Positions 16,268 through 23,897 of a DNA stretch of 64,000 bases are shown here, in pieces; the first letter of the stretch is position 1, and every line of letters starts with the position of its first letter. A model generated the notes under the pieces. It worked only from the letters and a program-made list of their open reading frames with translations. It was not told where the DNA came from and did no database searches. The stretch lies in NCBI GenBank assembly GCA_945882915.1, contig CAMCWV010000001.1, forward strand, positions 1-64,000, given 5' to 3'. A program made the translations under genes and the position numbers. The DNA is from Waddlia chondrophila WSU 86-1044. Its GTDB lineage: Bacteria; Chlamydiota; Chlamydiia; Chlamydiales; CAMCWV01.

Positions 16268-16824
16268 TGAACCATCGACTTGCTCTTTGTGAGCTTATGA
16301 AAGGGGTTACACCCTTTGACACTCTTGAAGCAGAGCACATCTCTAACGTGCTTGCGTGGATCGATTCAGGCGAAGAAATCTACCGGATTACCAAGCCGGC
16401 AATTCCCTACAAGCATTTAGTTGTCTACTTCGTTTTAGTTGATGAGAAGCAGGGCAAAATGTTGCTTGTCGACCACAGAAGGGCCGAGCTGTGGCTCCCT
16501 GCCGGCGGACACGTCGAGCCAAGTGAGCCTCCTGAAGTTGCTGTTAGGCGGGAGCTGAAAGAAGAATTAGATGTTACCGCTGACTTTATCTTTGAAGGTC
16601 CCTTCTTTGTCACCGTGACTCTATCTGCAACAAATACTACTCCTCATATTGATGTCTCCCTCTGGTATGTTTTAAGAGGCGACAGCACCGTCCCTCTTAA
16701 TTTCGATGAAAGAGAGGCAACACAGGTCGAGTGGTTTAATGCCAGCACCGTCCCTTACAAACGGACTGACCCTCACATGAAAAGGTTTGTCGATAAGTTG
16801 ATTTCTGCAAACGTCATGAAGTAG
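16267..16824 (+). CDS. Nudix hydrolase
   Basis: 185 residues. The Nudix box is complete: G, five residues, E, seven residues, REL, one residue, EEL (GGHVEPSEPPEVAVRREL then KEELDV; Asp replaces the usual final Gly). Such enzymes hydrolyse nucleoside diphosphates linked to another group; the substrate cannot be told. The ATG overlaps the terminal TATA of a type A repeat, and the only Shine-Dalgarno-like sequence, GAGGAG, is the repeat's own end just 3 nt upstream. This is a short spacing, so a downstream start at Met11 (GAGCTTATG) is possible. Convergent with the transporter at 16841. Confidence 0.88.
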   Translation: MNHRLALCELMKGVTPFDTLEAEHISNVLAWIDSGEEIYRITKPAIPYKHLVVYFVLVDEKQGKMLLVDHRRAELWLPAGGHVEPSEPPEVAVRRELKEELDVTADFIFEGPFFVTVTLSATNTTPHIDVSLWYVLRGDSTVPLNFDEREATQVEWFNASTVPYKRTDPHMKRFVDKLISANVMK

Positions 16825-16840
16825 TTCAAGAGAGCTTCTT

Positions 16841-18193
16841 CTAAAACCTCTTCTTGCGCCAAGAGGCTTCGATCTCTTCAAGGGACTTCCCCTTCGTCTC
16901 AGGAACGCAGTAGTAAACAAACACGAGCGTGACTAAACAAAGGGCCCCATACAACCAGAAAGTGTTGGCAGCGCCCAGAGTATTGAGTAGCGAAAGGAAA
17001 GTAAGCGACACGATAAAATTAAACACCCAGTTTGCCATAGTCGCAATACTCATTGCAGTACCCCTGATTTTTAGAGGATAGATCTCTGAAATAAGAAGCC
17101 AGGCGATGGGACCGAGACTAATAGCAAACGACCCAACGTAAAGCATGAGACTTACAATGGGAAGCCACGGGCCAAATGCGTGCGGATACTCAAAATAAAG
17201 CCCCAACGCGCCCAGACTCACAAACATTCCTATAAGCCCCAAAAAGAGCAAAGGGCGCCTTCCCCATCGATCCAAAAGAAGCAAGGCTACAACAGTCAGA
17301 AGAACATTCACCACCCCCACGCCTGCAGTAGCTAGGATTGCTGTTTGCACTGATGCAAAATGGGCGTATTGAAAGATCGTCGGTGCATAATAAATAACGG
17401 TGTTAATCCCTGTAATCTGCTGGAAGATTGCGAGCCCTACCCCTGCAATAAGGGCAGGAATAAGAGTTTTCTTGAAAAGCTCCGAGGCGTGCCCCTCTTC
17501 GTAGCGAAAGCTTTCTTGGATCTCTGTAATTTCCTGAGAAATTTCTTCTGGGTGTCTAATAAGCTTAAGAGCCTTCTCTGCAGGCCCTACTTTGCCCATG
17601 CGGATTAACCAGCGTGGAGACTCTGGCAAGAAAAGCATCCCAAAGAACTGTATCACCCCTGGCACAGCAGAGAGCCCGAGCATCCATCGCCAAGCACCTG
17701 CACCTGCAAAGGCGTAGTCAACAACGTAAGAGAGAAGGATCCCGATCGTGATGGCAAGCTGATTGAAGCTTACACAAAGCCCGCGAATACTTGGCGGGGC
17801 AAGTTCTGAAATGTAGAGAGGGACCGTCATTGAGGCAACACCAATGGCAACTCCGTTGATGATTCGGCCCGTTAAGATCCAGGGAATTGATGGAGCCATT
17901 GCCATTATTAGGGAGCCAATAATAAATAGCCCGCTAGCACATAAAACGGTTTTTCGCCGTCCATAGCGGTCTGTAAGCACTCCTGCAATAGCAGCTCCGA
18001 GGATTGCTCCAAGAAGCACAGCACTCACAACAAACCCTTCCTGAAAGGGGGTAAGGTTAAACTCTTCTTTAACAAAGAGGATGGCCCCAGAGATAACGCC
18101 TGTGTCATAACCGAAGAGAAGCCCTCCGAGACCGGCAAAAAAGGCCACTACATAAACAAATGCTGGTTCACTTTTTATTTTGGTAGCGTTCAT
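16841..18193 (-). CDS. MFS sugar:proton symporter (sugar porter family)
   Basis: 450 residues, 12 predicted membrane segments. Sugar-porter signatures: GLLFGYDTGVISGAILF in helix 1, DRYGRRK after helix 2, GR....G.G.....P.Y.SE, PESPRWL at the end of the first half, QQITGIN, LLDRWGRRPLL and the C-terminal PETKGKSLEEIE. The nearest known types are AraE, XylE and GalP-like transporters. It would import a hexose or pentose across the inner membrane with protons. In an intracellular bacterium it supplements hexose-phosphate uptake; the substrate is not deducible. Confidence 0.92.
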   Translation of the reverse strand: MNATKIKSEPAFVYVVAFFAGLGGLLFGYDTGVISGAILFVKEEFNLTPFQEGFVVSAVLLGAILGAAIAGVLTDRYGRRKTVLCASGLFIIGSLIMAMAPSIPWILTGRIINGVAIGVASMTVPLYISELAPPSIRGLCVSFNQLAITIGILLSYVVDYAFAGAGAWRWMLGLSAVPGVIQFFGMLFLPESPRWLIRMGKVGPAEKALKLIRHPEEISQEITEIQESFRYEEGHASELFKKTLIPALIAGVGLAIFQQITGINTVIYYAPTIFQYAHFASVQTAILATAGVGVVNVLLTVVALLLLDRWGRRPLLFLGLIGMFVSLGALGLYFEYPHAFGPWLPIVSLMLYVGSFAISLGPIAWLLISEIYPLKIRGTAMSIATMANWVFNFIVSLTFLSLLNTLGAANTFWLYGALCLVTLVFVYYCVPETKGKSLEEIEASWRKKRF

Positions 18194-18329
18194 GTCTTAG
18201 GTCCATTGAGTGGGAATGTATATCCTCCTCTATCCCTATCCTAAAACACAAATTACCCGCAACTTCGAAGTGCCTGTTTTTTTGTAAACGTTTGCTTGGA
18301 GCAGGTTACCTTCTGGAGTAGCCCTCCAC

Positions 18330-18992
18330 TTATGAGAGGCTGGGGATTTGAGTTAGGGGCTCAAGTTTCCATCGCCACTTCCAATCCTTAAGCCCTGCTT
18401 TATCGGGATTTTCCCAAACATACGCTCTTTGAAACTCATACGCCCTTTCACTGCGAATGATATGGTTATAAGCATCACACATCCAAAAGCTACCGCTACG
18501 ACCTAAGACCTTATTGGCTACATGTGCAGTATACGATTTCCATGAATGAACGATTTTCGAAAGATCGTGCCCAAACACCGGCTCCACAATAACATCCACA
18601 TGATTTGGCATGACACACCACGCATGAAGATAGTAGCGCTCCCCATTAAAACGCTCAAAAGCGCCCACAATACTCTGCGCAATTTCAGGATGCTTAAGAT
18701 GACACTCCCCGTATCCACTGTCTAGATAGTGATCAACCTGCTCTGAAAAAAGATGCTGAATCCTCCTTTTCTCCTCCTCTGCAAGAAGCAGCTCCCCTTT
18801 ATGGCGTTTCAACTCTGCCATATAAAGCTCTCGCTGAAAAAGCCAACTCTCACGAACTGATTGGGGAATGGAGTCTCCAAGGCGAAAAGAAACGTGGTAA
18901 ATAGCACTATGACACTGCTAGTGTGGCAGGTTTTCTCCACCTGCAATCTTCAGTGAAGCAGGGTCAAGAACTGGGGTGATGATTTTTTCCAT
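18330..18992 (-). pseudogene. REP-associated tyrosine transposase (RAYT/Y1_Tnp), broken by one nonsense codon
   Basis: From the ATG at 18992 one frame encodes MEKIITPVLDPASLKIAG then GENLPH, a TAG (complement at 18918-18920), then QCHSAIYHVSFRLGDSIP and on to 18330: 220 codons with one stop. Intact RAYTs read LPHW[Q/D]....[Y/F]HVTFRLADSLP, so the TAG most simply replaces a Trp codon (TGG). The remainder, HAWCVMPNHVDVIVEP, IVHSWKSYTAH, ENPDKAGL, is colinear with the family. The HUH metal motif reads HVD instead of HVH, a second lesion. The part after 18821 (163 residues) is open and could be expressed from an internal ATG. RAYTs mobilise REP palindromes in other bacteria. Confidence 0.85.
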
Positions 18993-19022
18993 TTTGCTCT
19001 TATTGAATCAGTCACAAAACAC

Positions 19023-19048
19023 AAAGGCCCCGCAAAATGCGGGGCCTT
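19023..19048 (-). terminator. Intrinsic terminator after tRNA-Ser
   Basis: On the minus strand AAGGCCCCGC, loop ATTTT, GCGGGGCCTT is followed by TGTGTTTTG. It lies directly 3' of the tRNA-Ser gene and before the RAYT pseudogene. Confidence 0.85.
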
Positions 19049-19056
19049 GTATTTTT

Positions 19057-19141
19057 CGGAGGAGGTAGGATTCGAACCCACGGACCCTTTCGGGACTTCA
19101 GTTTTCAAGACTGACGCAATCGGCCACTCTGCCACTCCTCC
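19057..19141 (-). tRNA. tRNA-Ser (anticodon TGA)
   Basis: 85-nt class II tRNA. Acceptor GGAGGAG pairs with CTCCTCC, discriminator G; D arm TGGCAGAGTGGCCGA; anticodon loop CTTGAAA with TGA; long variable arm GTCCCGAAAGGGTCC; T arm GTGGGTTCGAATCCTAC. No CCA is encoded. Ten bases separate it from the end of pheS. Confidence 0.96.
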
Positions 19142-19151
19142 GCAATGAAAC

Positions 19152-20192
19152 TTAGGCAAACTGCCTTAGAAAGCGGATGTCATTTTCCATAAAGAAGCGA
19201 ATGTCTGGGACACCGCATTTAATCATGAGTAATCTTTCGATTCCCATTCCCCAAGCATATCCACTGTACTCTTCGGGGTCGAGTCCCCCATTTCTGAGTA
19301 CTTGTGGATGTACCATACCAGCTCCGAGTACTTCTAACCAACCAGAACGTTTGCACGTCCCACATCCCTGCCCCTTACAATGCAAACATTCAACATCTAC
19401 TTCCATTCCTGGCTCAACAAAAGGAAAGTAGCTCGGACGAAAACGGGTCTTGAGTGGTCTGTCGAACAGCTTTTGGAGAAACTCCCGAAGCGTTGCCATT
19501 AGATCAGCAAAAGAAACGTTTTTATCGATGTACAGCCCCTCTACCTGATGGAATAGAACATGAGAACGGGCTGTGACGTCCTCGTTACGGTAGCACTTTC
19601 CTGGAGCAATAATCCGAATTGGCGGTTTATTTTGCTCCATTACCCGTACTTGGGTGTTCGAAGTATGTGTGCGAAGAAGGCGCTTTGCCCCATCTTCTGT
19701 ACCCACATAAAAAGTATCTTGCATGTCCCGAGCTGGATGGTCATGGGCAAAATTCAATGCTTCGAAATTATAATAATCAGTCTCGACATCTGGGCCGTAC
19801 TGAACTGAAAAGCCCATTCCCACCAAAATGTCGATGACTTGATCGAGCAGCTGCATGACCACATGAGGACGCCCTAAAAAGCGTCTTCTACCAGGAAGCG
19901 TCACATCAAGGATCTCTGTCTGGAGCCGCTCGGCCTCTTCCTTGGCAAGCATGCGATCTAGGGTGCCATCACACTTAACGGTGATCTGCTCCTTCAGGTC
20001 GTTGATGAGCTTGCCAGCAAGAGGACGCTCGGCCTCAGACATATCCTTCAACAGTCTCATCAACTGCTGAATAGGGCTTTTCTTGCCTAGGTATTTAACC
20101 TTTACAGCTTCGACCTCTTTAACATAGAGAGATGATGAAAGTTCCCTTTCAACATCCATCCGAACTTGCTCTATGTTTTGATTTAAGGTCAT
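19152..20192 (-). CDS. pheS: Phenylalanyl-tRNA synthetase alpha subunit
   Basis: 346 residues. Coiled-coil N-terminus with YLGKKSPIQQLM (as in family YLGKKG), then class II core: LPGRRRFLGRPHVV, DTFY, RTHTSNTQVRVM (motif 1 region), GKCYRNEDVTARSH (motif 2, R..E), FHQVEGLYID, and GYAWGMGIERLLMIKCG (motif 3). It charges tRNA-Phe together with PheT. It ends the thrS-like, infC, rpmI, rplT, pheS series, although a 166-bp repeat separates it from rplT. pheT is not downstream. Confidence 0.96.
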   Translation of the reverse strand: MTLNQNIEQVRMDVERELSSSLYVKEVEAVKVKYLGKKSPIQQLMRLLKDMSEAERPLAGKLINDLKEQITVKCDGTLDRMLAKEEAERLQTEILDVTLPGRRRFLGRPHVVMQLLDQVIDILVGMGFSVQYGPDVETDYYNFEALNFAHDHPARDMQDTFYVGTEDGAKRLLRTHTSNTQVRVMEQNKPPIRIIAPGKCYRNEDVTARSHVLFHQVEGLYIDKNVSFADLMATLREFLQKLFDRPLKTRFRPSYFPFVEPGMEVDVECLHCKGQGCGTCKRSGWLEVLGAGMVHPQVLRNGGLDPEEYSGYAWGMGIERLLMIKCGVPDIRFFMENDIRFLRQFA

Positions 20193-20217
20193 AAATTGTT
20201 ACAGCTCCACAGCTAAC

Positions 20218-20383
20218 CTAGTGGTCTGTCAACATTCAAATTGCCGGTGTGCTAGCGCGAAAGCTACCGAATTTCCACGATCGCAAGTGCCCTTTGTATT
20301 TCTAATACTAAGGCACTTGCGATCGTGGAAATTCGGCGCTTTGGCGCCGCACACCAATAATTTCAATATTGACATACCACTAG
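20218..20383. repeat. Palindromic repeat, type B (CTAGTGGTCTGTCAA ends)
   Basis: 166 bp: outer ends CTAGTGGTCTGTCAA / TTGACATACCACTAG, then GTGTGCTAGCGCGAAAGCT, AATTTCCACGATCGCAAGTG, a loop with GTATTTCTAATAC, and the mirror to GGCGCCGCACAC. It shares its inner CGATCGCAAGTGCC core with type A long forms but has different outer arms. A half copy is fused to a type A half at 38947-39112. It splits rplT from pheS. Confidence 0.92.
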
Positions 20384-20408
20384 AATATCCTACTTACGGC
20401 TATCTTAC

Positions 20409-20825
20409 TTACACCGCTTTAGCAGCAAGAACTTCCTTCACCTGATTTGCTATTGTAGCAAAGCCTTCAGGATCAGCAATGGCCATGTTAGCCAATACTT
20501 TTCTGTTCAGTGCAGAGTTTCTTGTGTCTTTAAACTCTTGAGTCCCTCTGAGTCCTGCAGCACCCATCAAAAGCTGAAGGCCATTGATGAATTTGTTGTA
20601 AGATAGTCCATTTATTCTCGCAGCTGTGTTAATGCGAATGATCCACAGACGACGGAACTGGGATTTGCGATGTTTGCGATGACGATAGTGAAATTCCATC
20701 GCCTTCATCAGAGCGCTGCTCGTCAGACGGACGTGGTTTTTACGGTCGCCGATGAAGCCTCTAGCTCTTTTAAACATGCGCTTCTTACGGCGATGTGTGG
20801 CTACTGCGTGAGTGACTCTTACCAT
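20409..20825 (-). CDS. rplT: 50S ribosomal protein L20
   Basis: 138 residues, slightly longer than usual at the C-terminus. MVRVTHAVATHRRKKRMFKR, then ARGFIGDRKNHVR, WIIRINTAARINGLSYNKFI and LNRKVLANMA are L20 signatures. It binds 23S rRNA early in 50S assembly and in many bacteria represses the infC-rpmI-rplT mRNA. It is preceded by rpmI with a 31-bp gap. Confidence 0.96.
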   Translation of the reverse strand: MVRVTHAVATHRRKKRMFKRARGFIGDRKNHVRLTSSALMKAMEFHYRHRKHRKSQFRRLWIIRINTAARINGLSYNKFINGLQLLMGAAGLRGTQEFKDTRNSALNRKVLANMAIADPEGFATIANQVKEVLAAKAV

Positions 20826-20856
20826 GATCTATTCTCCAAACCCTTTCTCTTTAAAA

Positions 20857-21057
20857 TTATTCTGCACACATCATGCGCTTATATGTTCTTATCGTTGGTT
20901 TAATAAACAGAACGCCCTGCTTAGAAAGTTGACGCTTGCGCTTGCTTGTCTTCTTTGTTAGGATGTGGCGTCTGCCTGCACGGCTATACATCAACTTTCC
21001 TGTGCCTGTCAGTTTGAATCTTTTCTTGACGGCCTTGTTTGTCTTCATTTTTGGCAC
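20857..21057 (-). CDS. rpmI: 50S ribosomal protein L35
   Basis: 66 residues, very basic: [20 protein letters not shown], then [20 protein letters not shown], matching L35 throughout. AAGGAGAATATCC precedes the ATG. Second gene of the infC-rpmI-rplT set. Confidence 0.96.
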   Translation of the reverse strand: MPKMKTNKAVKKRFKLTGTGKLMYSRAGRRHILTKKTSKRKRQLSKQGVLFIKPTIRTYKRMMCAE

Positions 21058-21194
21058 GGATATTCTCCTTCAACGATCACTTTTAATTAAAAAATATCTG
21101 ATAAATTAGGCTATAACTATAGTGGAAGCCCTCTTTTTTGTCCTTATAATTTACTGCTTTTTGCAGTCTATTATTATTCAAAATTTTACTATGC

Positions 21195-21773
21195 TTATTT
21201 CTGTTCTACAGGAGCTTTTTCTGCTGCTGGCTTTTCTGATTTCTCGTTTGTTCCGCTAATCTTTTTCTTAGGCGCTGGGGCTAAAACCAACCCATAAAAA
21301 CGGCCTAAAAACTTTGCTGGAGACTCAATAATAGCCGTATTTTCAAGAAGAGCCATAAATTGATTCATGACGTTTACAGCTAAAGACGGGTTTGAAAGAT
21401 CCCTACCACGCAAAGTACAAGTCACCTTGACCTTGTCCCCTTCGCCAAGAAAATCCTTTGCCTGGCGAGCCTTAATCCCTAAATCATGAGAATCAATTGC
21501 TGGCTTGAACTTGATTTCCTTAATCTTAATCTGCACCTGGTGCTTCTTAGCGTCTTTCTCTTTCTTCTTCTGGTCGTAGAGACATTTCCCGTAATCAATA
21601 ATTTTACAGACAACAGGATCGGCGTTAGGAGCGATTTCGACTAAATCAAGCCCTTCTTCCTTAGCTTTATCCATCGCTTCTCTAAAGTACATAAGGCCAA
21701 GCTGCTGCCCTTCTGCATCAATGACTCGAAGGATCTTCTGCGTACGGATCTCATAGTTAATTTTAAACTGCAA
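21195..21773 (-). CDS. infC: Translation initiation factor IF-3
   Basis: 192 residues. N-domain FKINYEIRTQKILRVIDAEG, GLDLVEIAPNADPVVCKIID, YGKCLYDQKKKEKDAKK linker, C-domain VQIKIKEIKFKPAIDSHDLG and VKVTCTLRGRDLSNP. IF-3 checks start-codon pairing on the 30S subunit. A Lys/Glu-rich tail of about 20 residues (ISGTNEKSEKPAAEKAPVEQK region) extends beyond the usual end. It starts with ATG, not the rare AUU found in E. coli. The 137-bp gap to rpmI is AT-rich and could hold a promoter or leader. Confidence 0.96.
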   Translation of the reverse strand: MQFKINYEIRTQKILRVIDAEGQQLGLMYFREAMDKAKEEGLDLVEIAPNADPVVCKIIDYGKCLYDQKKKEKDAKKHQVQIKIKEIKFKPAIDSHDLGIKARQAKDFLGEGDKVKVTCTLRGRDLSNPSLAVNVMNQFMALLENTAIIESPAKFLGRFYGLVLAPAPKKKISGTNEKSEKPAAEKAPVEQK

Positions 21774-21805
21774 AGTAACTTCCTAATTCTTGTTTTTTAA
21801 AGAAC

Positions 21806-23545
21806 CTATTCGAGTGAAACTTTAGCGACCAATCGGTCAGCAAAAGCTTGTAAGGACATTTTTTCAACCTTTTTTCCATCAGCGGAACGGACAGGTATAA
21901 AACCTTCTTTCTGTTCTTTTTCTCCGAGGACAATCGTGTAAGGAACGCCTTCTGTATGCGCTCCGTGCACTTTCGCCGCAAGGGTCTCATCTCTGTCATC
22001 AATTGTCACTCTTAATCCGCGTCCTGTCAGGTGAGTAAACACCTCGCCCACATAAGGAAGCGGCTGCTTACCAAGTGGTAGAATCCTTACCTGCTCAGGA
22101 GTTATCCAGAAAGGAAGAACCCCCTCATACCGCTGAACAAGAAGTGCCACTAGGCGCTCTAACGGACCAAATACCGAGCGAGAAAGCAACTGAATAATAA
22201 AAACATTGCTTTCTTTACTTAAACTTTCTTTATTGGCGCGGGGTGGATTTAACCCAAGTCTTTCAGGGACAACAACATCAATCTCAACGTAAGGACCAGC
22301 CCACTCACCGCCAAAAGCGTCTATTAAACAAAACTCGACTCTCGGGCCGCAAGAAGCGTCATCTTCACCATCTGAAGAGAACTCTAGATTGCACTCGGTC
22401 AAAGCCTTTGTCAAAAGGCCTGTAGCTCGCTCCCAATATGGAGCCGCCCCCCGGGAAGACCTCCCTCGCCCTTTCAAATAGACCCTGTAATTCAACTGGA
22501 GGAGTGTAATCATTTTTACGATGAATTGCAAGGAGGAATTAAGCTCTGAAGGGAGCTGTTCCATGGAACAGAAGCTGTGCTGGTGATCCATCGTATAGGT
22601 ACGCGAAGTAAGAGGGCCGCCAGCAGGAAGAGCTTCGCCGCCCACAACATGCTCTTTCCACTCCGAAAAACGGACGGGCAACCTGCGCTTATTCTGTTCT
22701 ATCGACTTAAAAAGCAGCGCATGCAGGGCCGCTGGCTGAGAAGCTAAAACGTAGTCAACTCCCTCGATAGAAGAAAAAGGGAGGGCGTCCCAATGAGCAT
22801 GAGGATCTTGATCGCACCCAAGCTTTCTGAGCCAGGCTTCGCTAACAATTGTGGGGGTAAAAACAGGTTGATATCCTTGAGAGCGCCCTTCTTGCTTCCA
22901 GAGGTCAACAAGCTGCTCACGAACGGCAGCTCCCTTAGGCTGCCAAAACCAGAGAGACTCCCCCACTTCTTCATGCGGCGCCAATAATTGACGCTGGGCA
23001 CTCAATCTGCGATGGTCAATCTTCTTTCCTTCTTCAAAACTCCGCAGAAAACGCTTTAGCACCTTCTGATTATGAAAAACAACACCTTGAATTCGCGTTA
23101 CTTTCTGCTTACCTGAAGGCAAGTTAATGGTTATCTCAGAAGATCCCTGAAGCGCAAACGCTGCAACATCACGGGAAGTATAAATATGGGGGGCTGGACA
23201 TGCATCGCGAAAGTCCCCCATCTGGAAAACATCCACCATGACATCGGAGCTGACCTGAAGGACGTTTGCCTTTAACGGTTGCTGAAAATGCTTGAACATC
23301 TCTTTAGCATTTTCTCGCATCATCTCTGTGGAGACCACAGGACGCGTTTCACGAGTAATTTGATTCATTTTCTCTTCAATAAGAGGAAGGAGCCCAGGGT
23401 TGAAGGGGCCGTTAAAAACGAAATCGTAATGGAATCCGAGCTGATTGCCTACAGGCTGGACCAAGCGGGTATTGGGGAAAAGTTCGAGGACGGCGCATGC
23501 AAGAATTTCTGCAGCGCCAAAGCGTAAAGCTTGTAACGATAACAC
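21806..23545 (-). CDS. Diverged threonyl-tRNA synthetase-like protein lacking TGS domain and key residues
   Basis: 579 residues from a GTG at 23545. It is colinear with ThrRS: editing-domain region (SLQALRFGAAEILACAVLEL), CPAPH, KKIDHRRL, WFWQPKGAAVREQLVDLW, HSFCSMEQLPSE, PFWITPEQVRILPLG and an intact HGTP-type anticodon-binding end (VTIDDRDETLAAKVHGAH). It begins at the editing domain; the N-terminal TGS domain is absent. Key sites differ from canonical ThrRS: RHSxAH is RFGAAE, PMNCPxH is ASQPAALH (zinc Cys lost), CHRNEPSG is SEWKEHVVGG (motif 2 Arg lost), and IHRAxxGSxER is LSRSVFGPLER (zinc His lost). Activity as a normal ThrRS is doubtful. It occupies the thrS position 32 bp upstream of infC. 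Confidence 0.8.
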   Translation of the reverse strand: MLSLQALRFGAAEILACAVLELFPNTRLVQPVGNQLGFHYDFVFNGPFNPGLLPLIEEKMNQITRETRPVVSTEMMRENAKEMFKHFQQPLKANVLQVSSDVMVDVFQMGDFRDACPAPHIYTSRDVAAFALQGSSEITINLPSGKQKVTRIQGVVFHNQKVLKRFLRSFEEGKKIDHRRLSAQRQLLAPHEEVGESLWFWQPKGAAVREQLVDLWKQEGRSQGYQPVFTPTIVSEAWLRKLGCDQDPHAHWDALPFSSIEGVDYVLASQPAALHALLFKSIEQNKRRLPVRFSEWKEHVVGGEALPAGGPLTSRTYTMDHQHSFCSMEQLPSELNSSLQFIVKMITLLQLNYRVYLKGRGRSSRGAAPYWERATGLLTKALTECNLEFSSDGEDDASCGPRVEFCLIDAFGGEWAGPYVEIDVVVPERLGLNPPRANKESLSKESNVFIIQLLSRSVFGPLERLVALLVQRYEGVLPFWITPEQVRILPLGKQPLPYVGEVFTHLTGRGLRVTIDDRDETLAAKVHGAHTEGVPYTIVLGEKEQKEGFIPVRSADGKKVEKMSLQAFADRLVAKVSLE

Positions 23546-23633
23546 GAATAAAGAACCCTTTAAAGACCCTTGCGAAAAATTTCTGCAAAAAAGTCTTTTG
23601 CAGAATCCTCTGGGGGTGGGTGGTAAAAAAATA

Positions 23634-23707
23634 TGGGATGTAGCTGACTCGAACAGCTGACCTCCACGATGTCAACGTGGCGCTCTAACCAACTGAGCTA
23701 ACACCCC
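23634..23707 (-). tRNA. tRNA-Val (anticodon GAC)
   Basis: 74 nt: acceptor GGGGTGT / ACATCCC with one G-T pair, discriminator A; D arm GCTCAGTTGGTTAGAGC; anticodon arm CCACG TTGACAT CGTGG (GAC); T arm CAGCTGTTCGAGTCAGCTG. No CCA encoded. It lies about 90 bp upstream of the ThrRS-like start in the same direction. Confidence 0.95.
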
Positions 23708-23809
23708 ATAAAAACAAGAAACATCATAGGCGGGGAAGTGGATAACGCGCAATAAAATTTCACTACAGAGCTGGAGAGCCTTGAGGAAAAAAGGAAACAA
23801 GTCGTTCTA

Positions 23810-23879
23810 TATACCCCTCTTAGCTGAAAACGGGAATTTGGACGGCGCCAAATTCCCGTTTTCAGCTAAGAGGAGTATA
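23810..23879. repeat. Palindromic repeat, type A short form (copy 10)
   Basis: 70-bp palindrome TATACCCCTCTTAGCTGAAA ... GGCGCC ... TTTTCAGCTAAGAGGAGTATA, between nadB and tRNA-Val. Confidence 0.95.
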
Positions 23880-23897
23880 TTTGTGTTGTCCTGTGTT

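Noticed and set aside
18950-19159. A 69-codon open frame on the minus strand
   Set aside because: It covers tRNA-Ser and its terminator and has no protein-like features.
23412-23675. An 87-codon frame on the minus strand overlapping tRNA-Val and the thrS-like start
   Set aside because: I checked whether it could encode the missing TGS domain by frameshift; it has no TGS-like residues and includes tRNA sequence.
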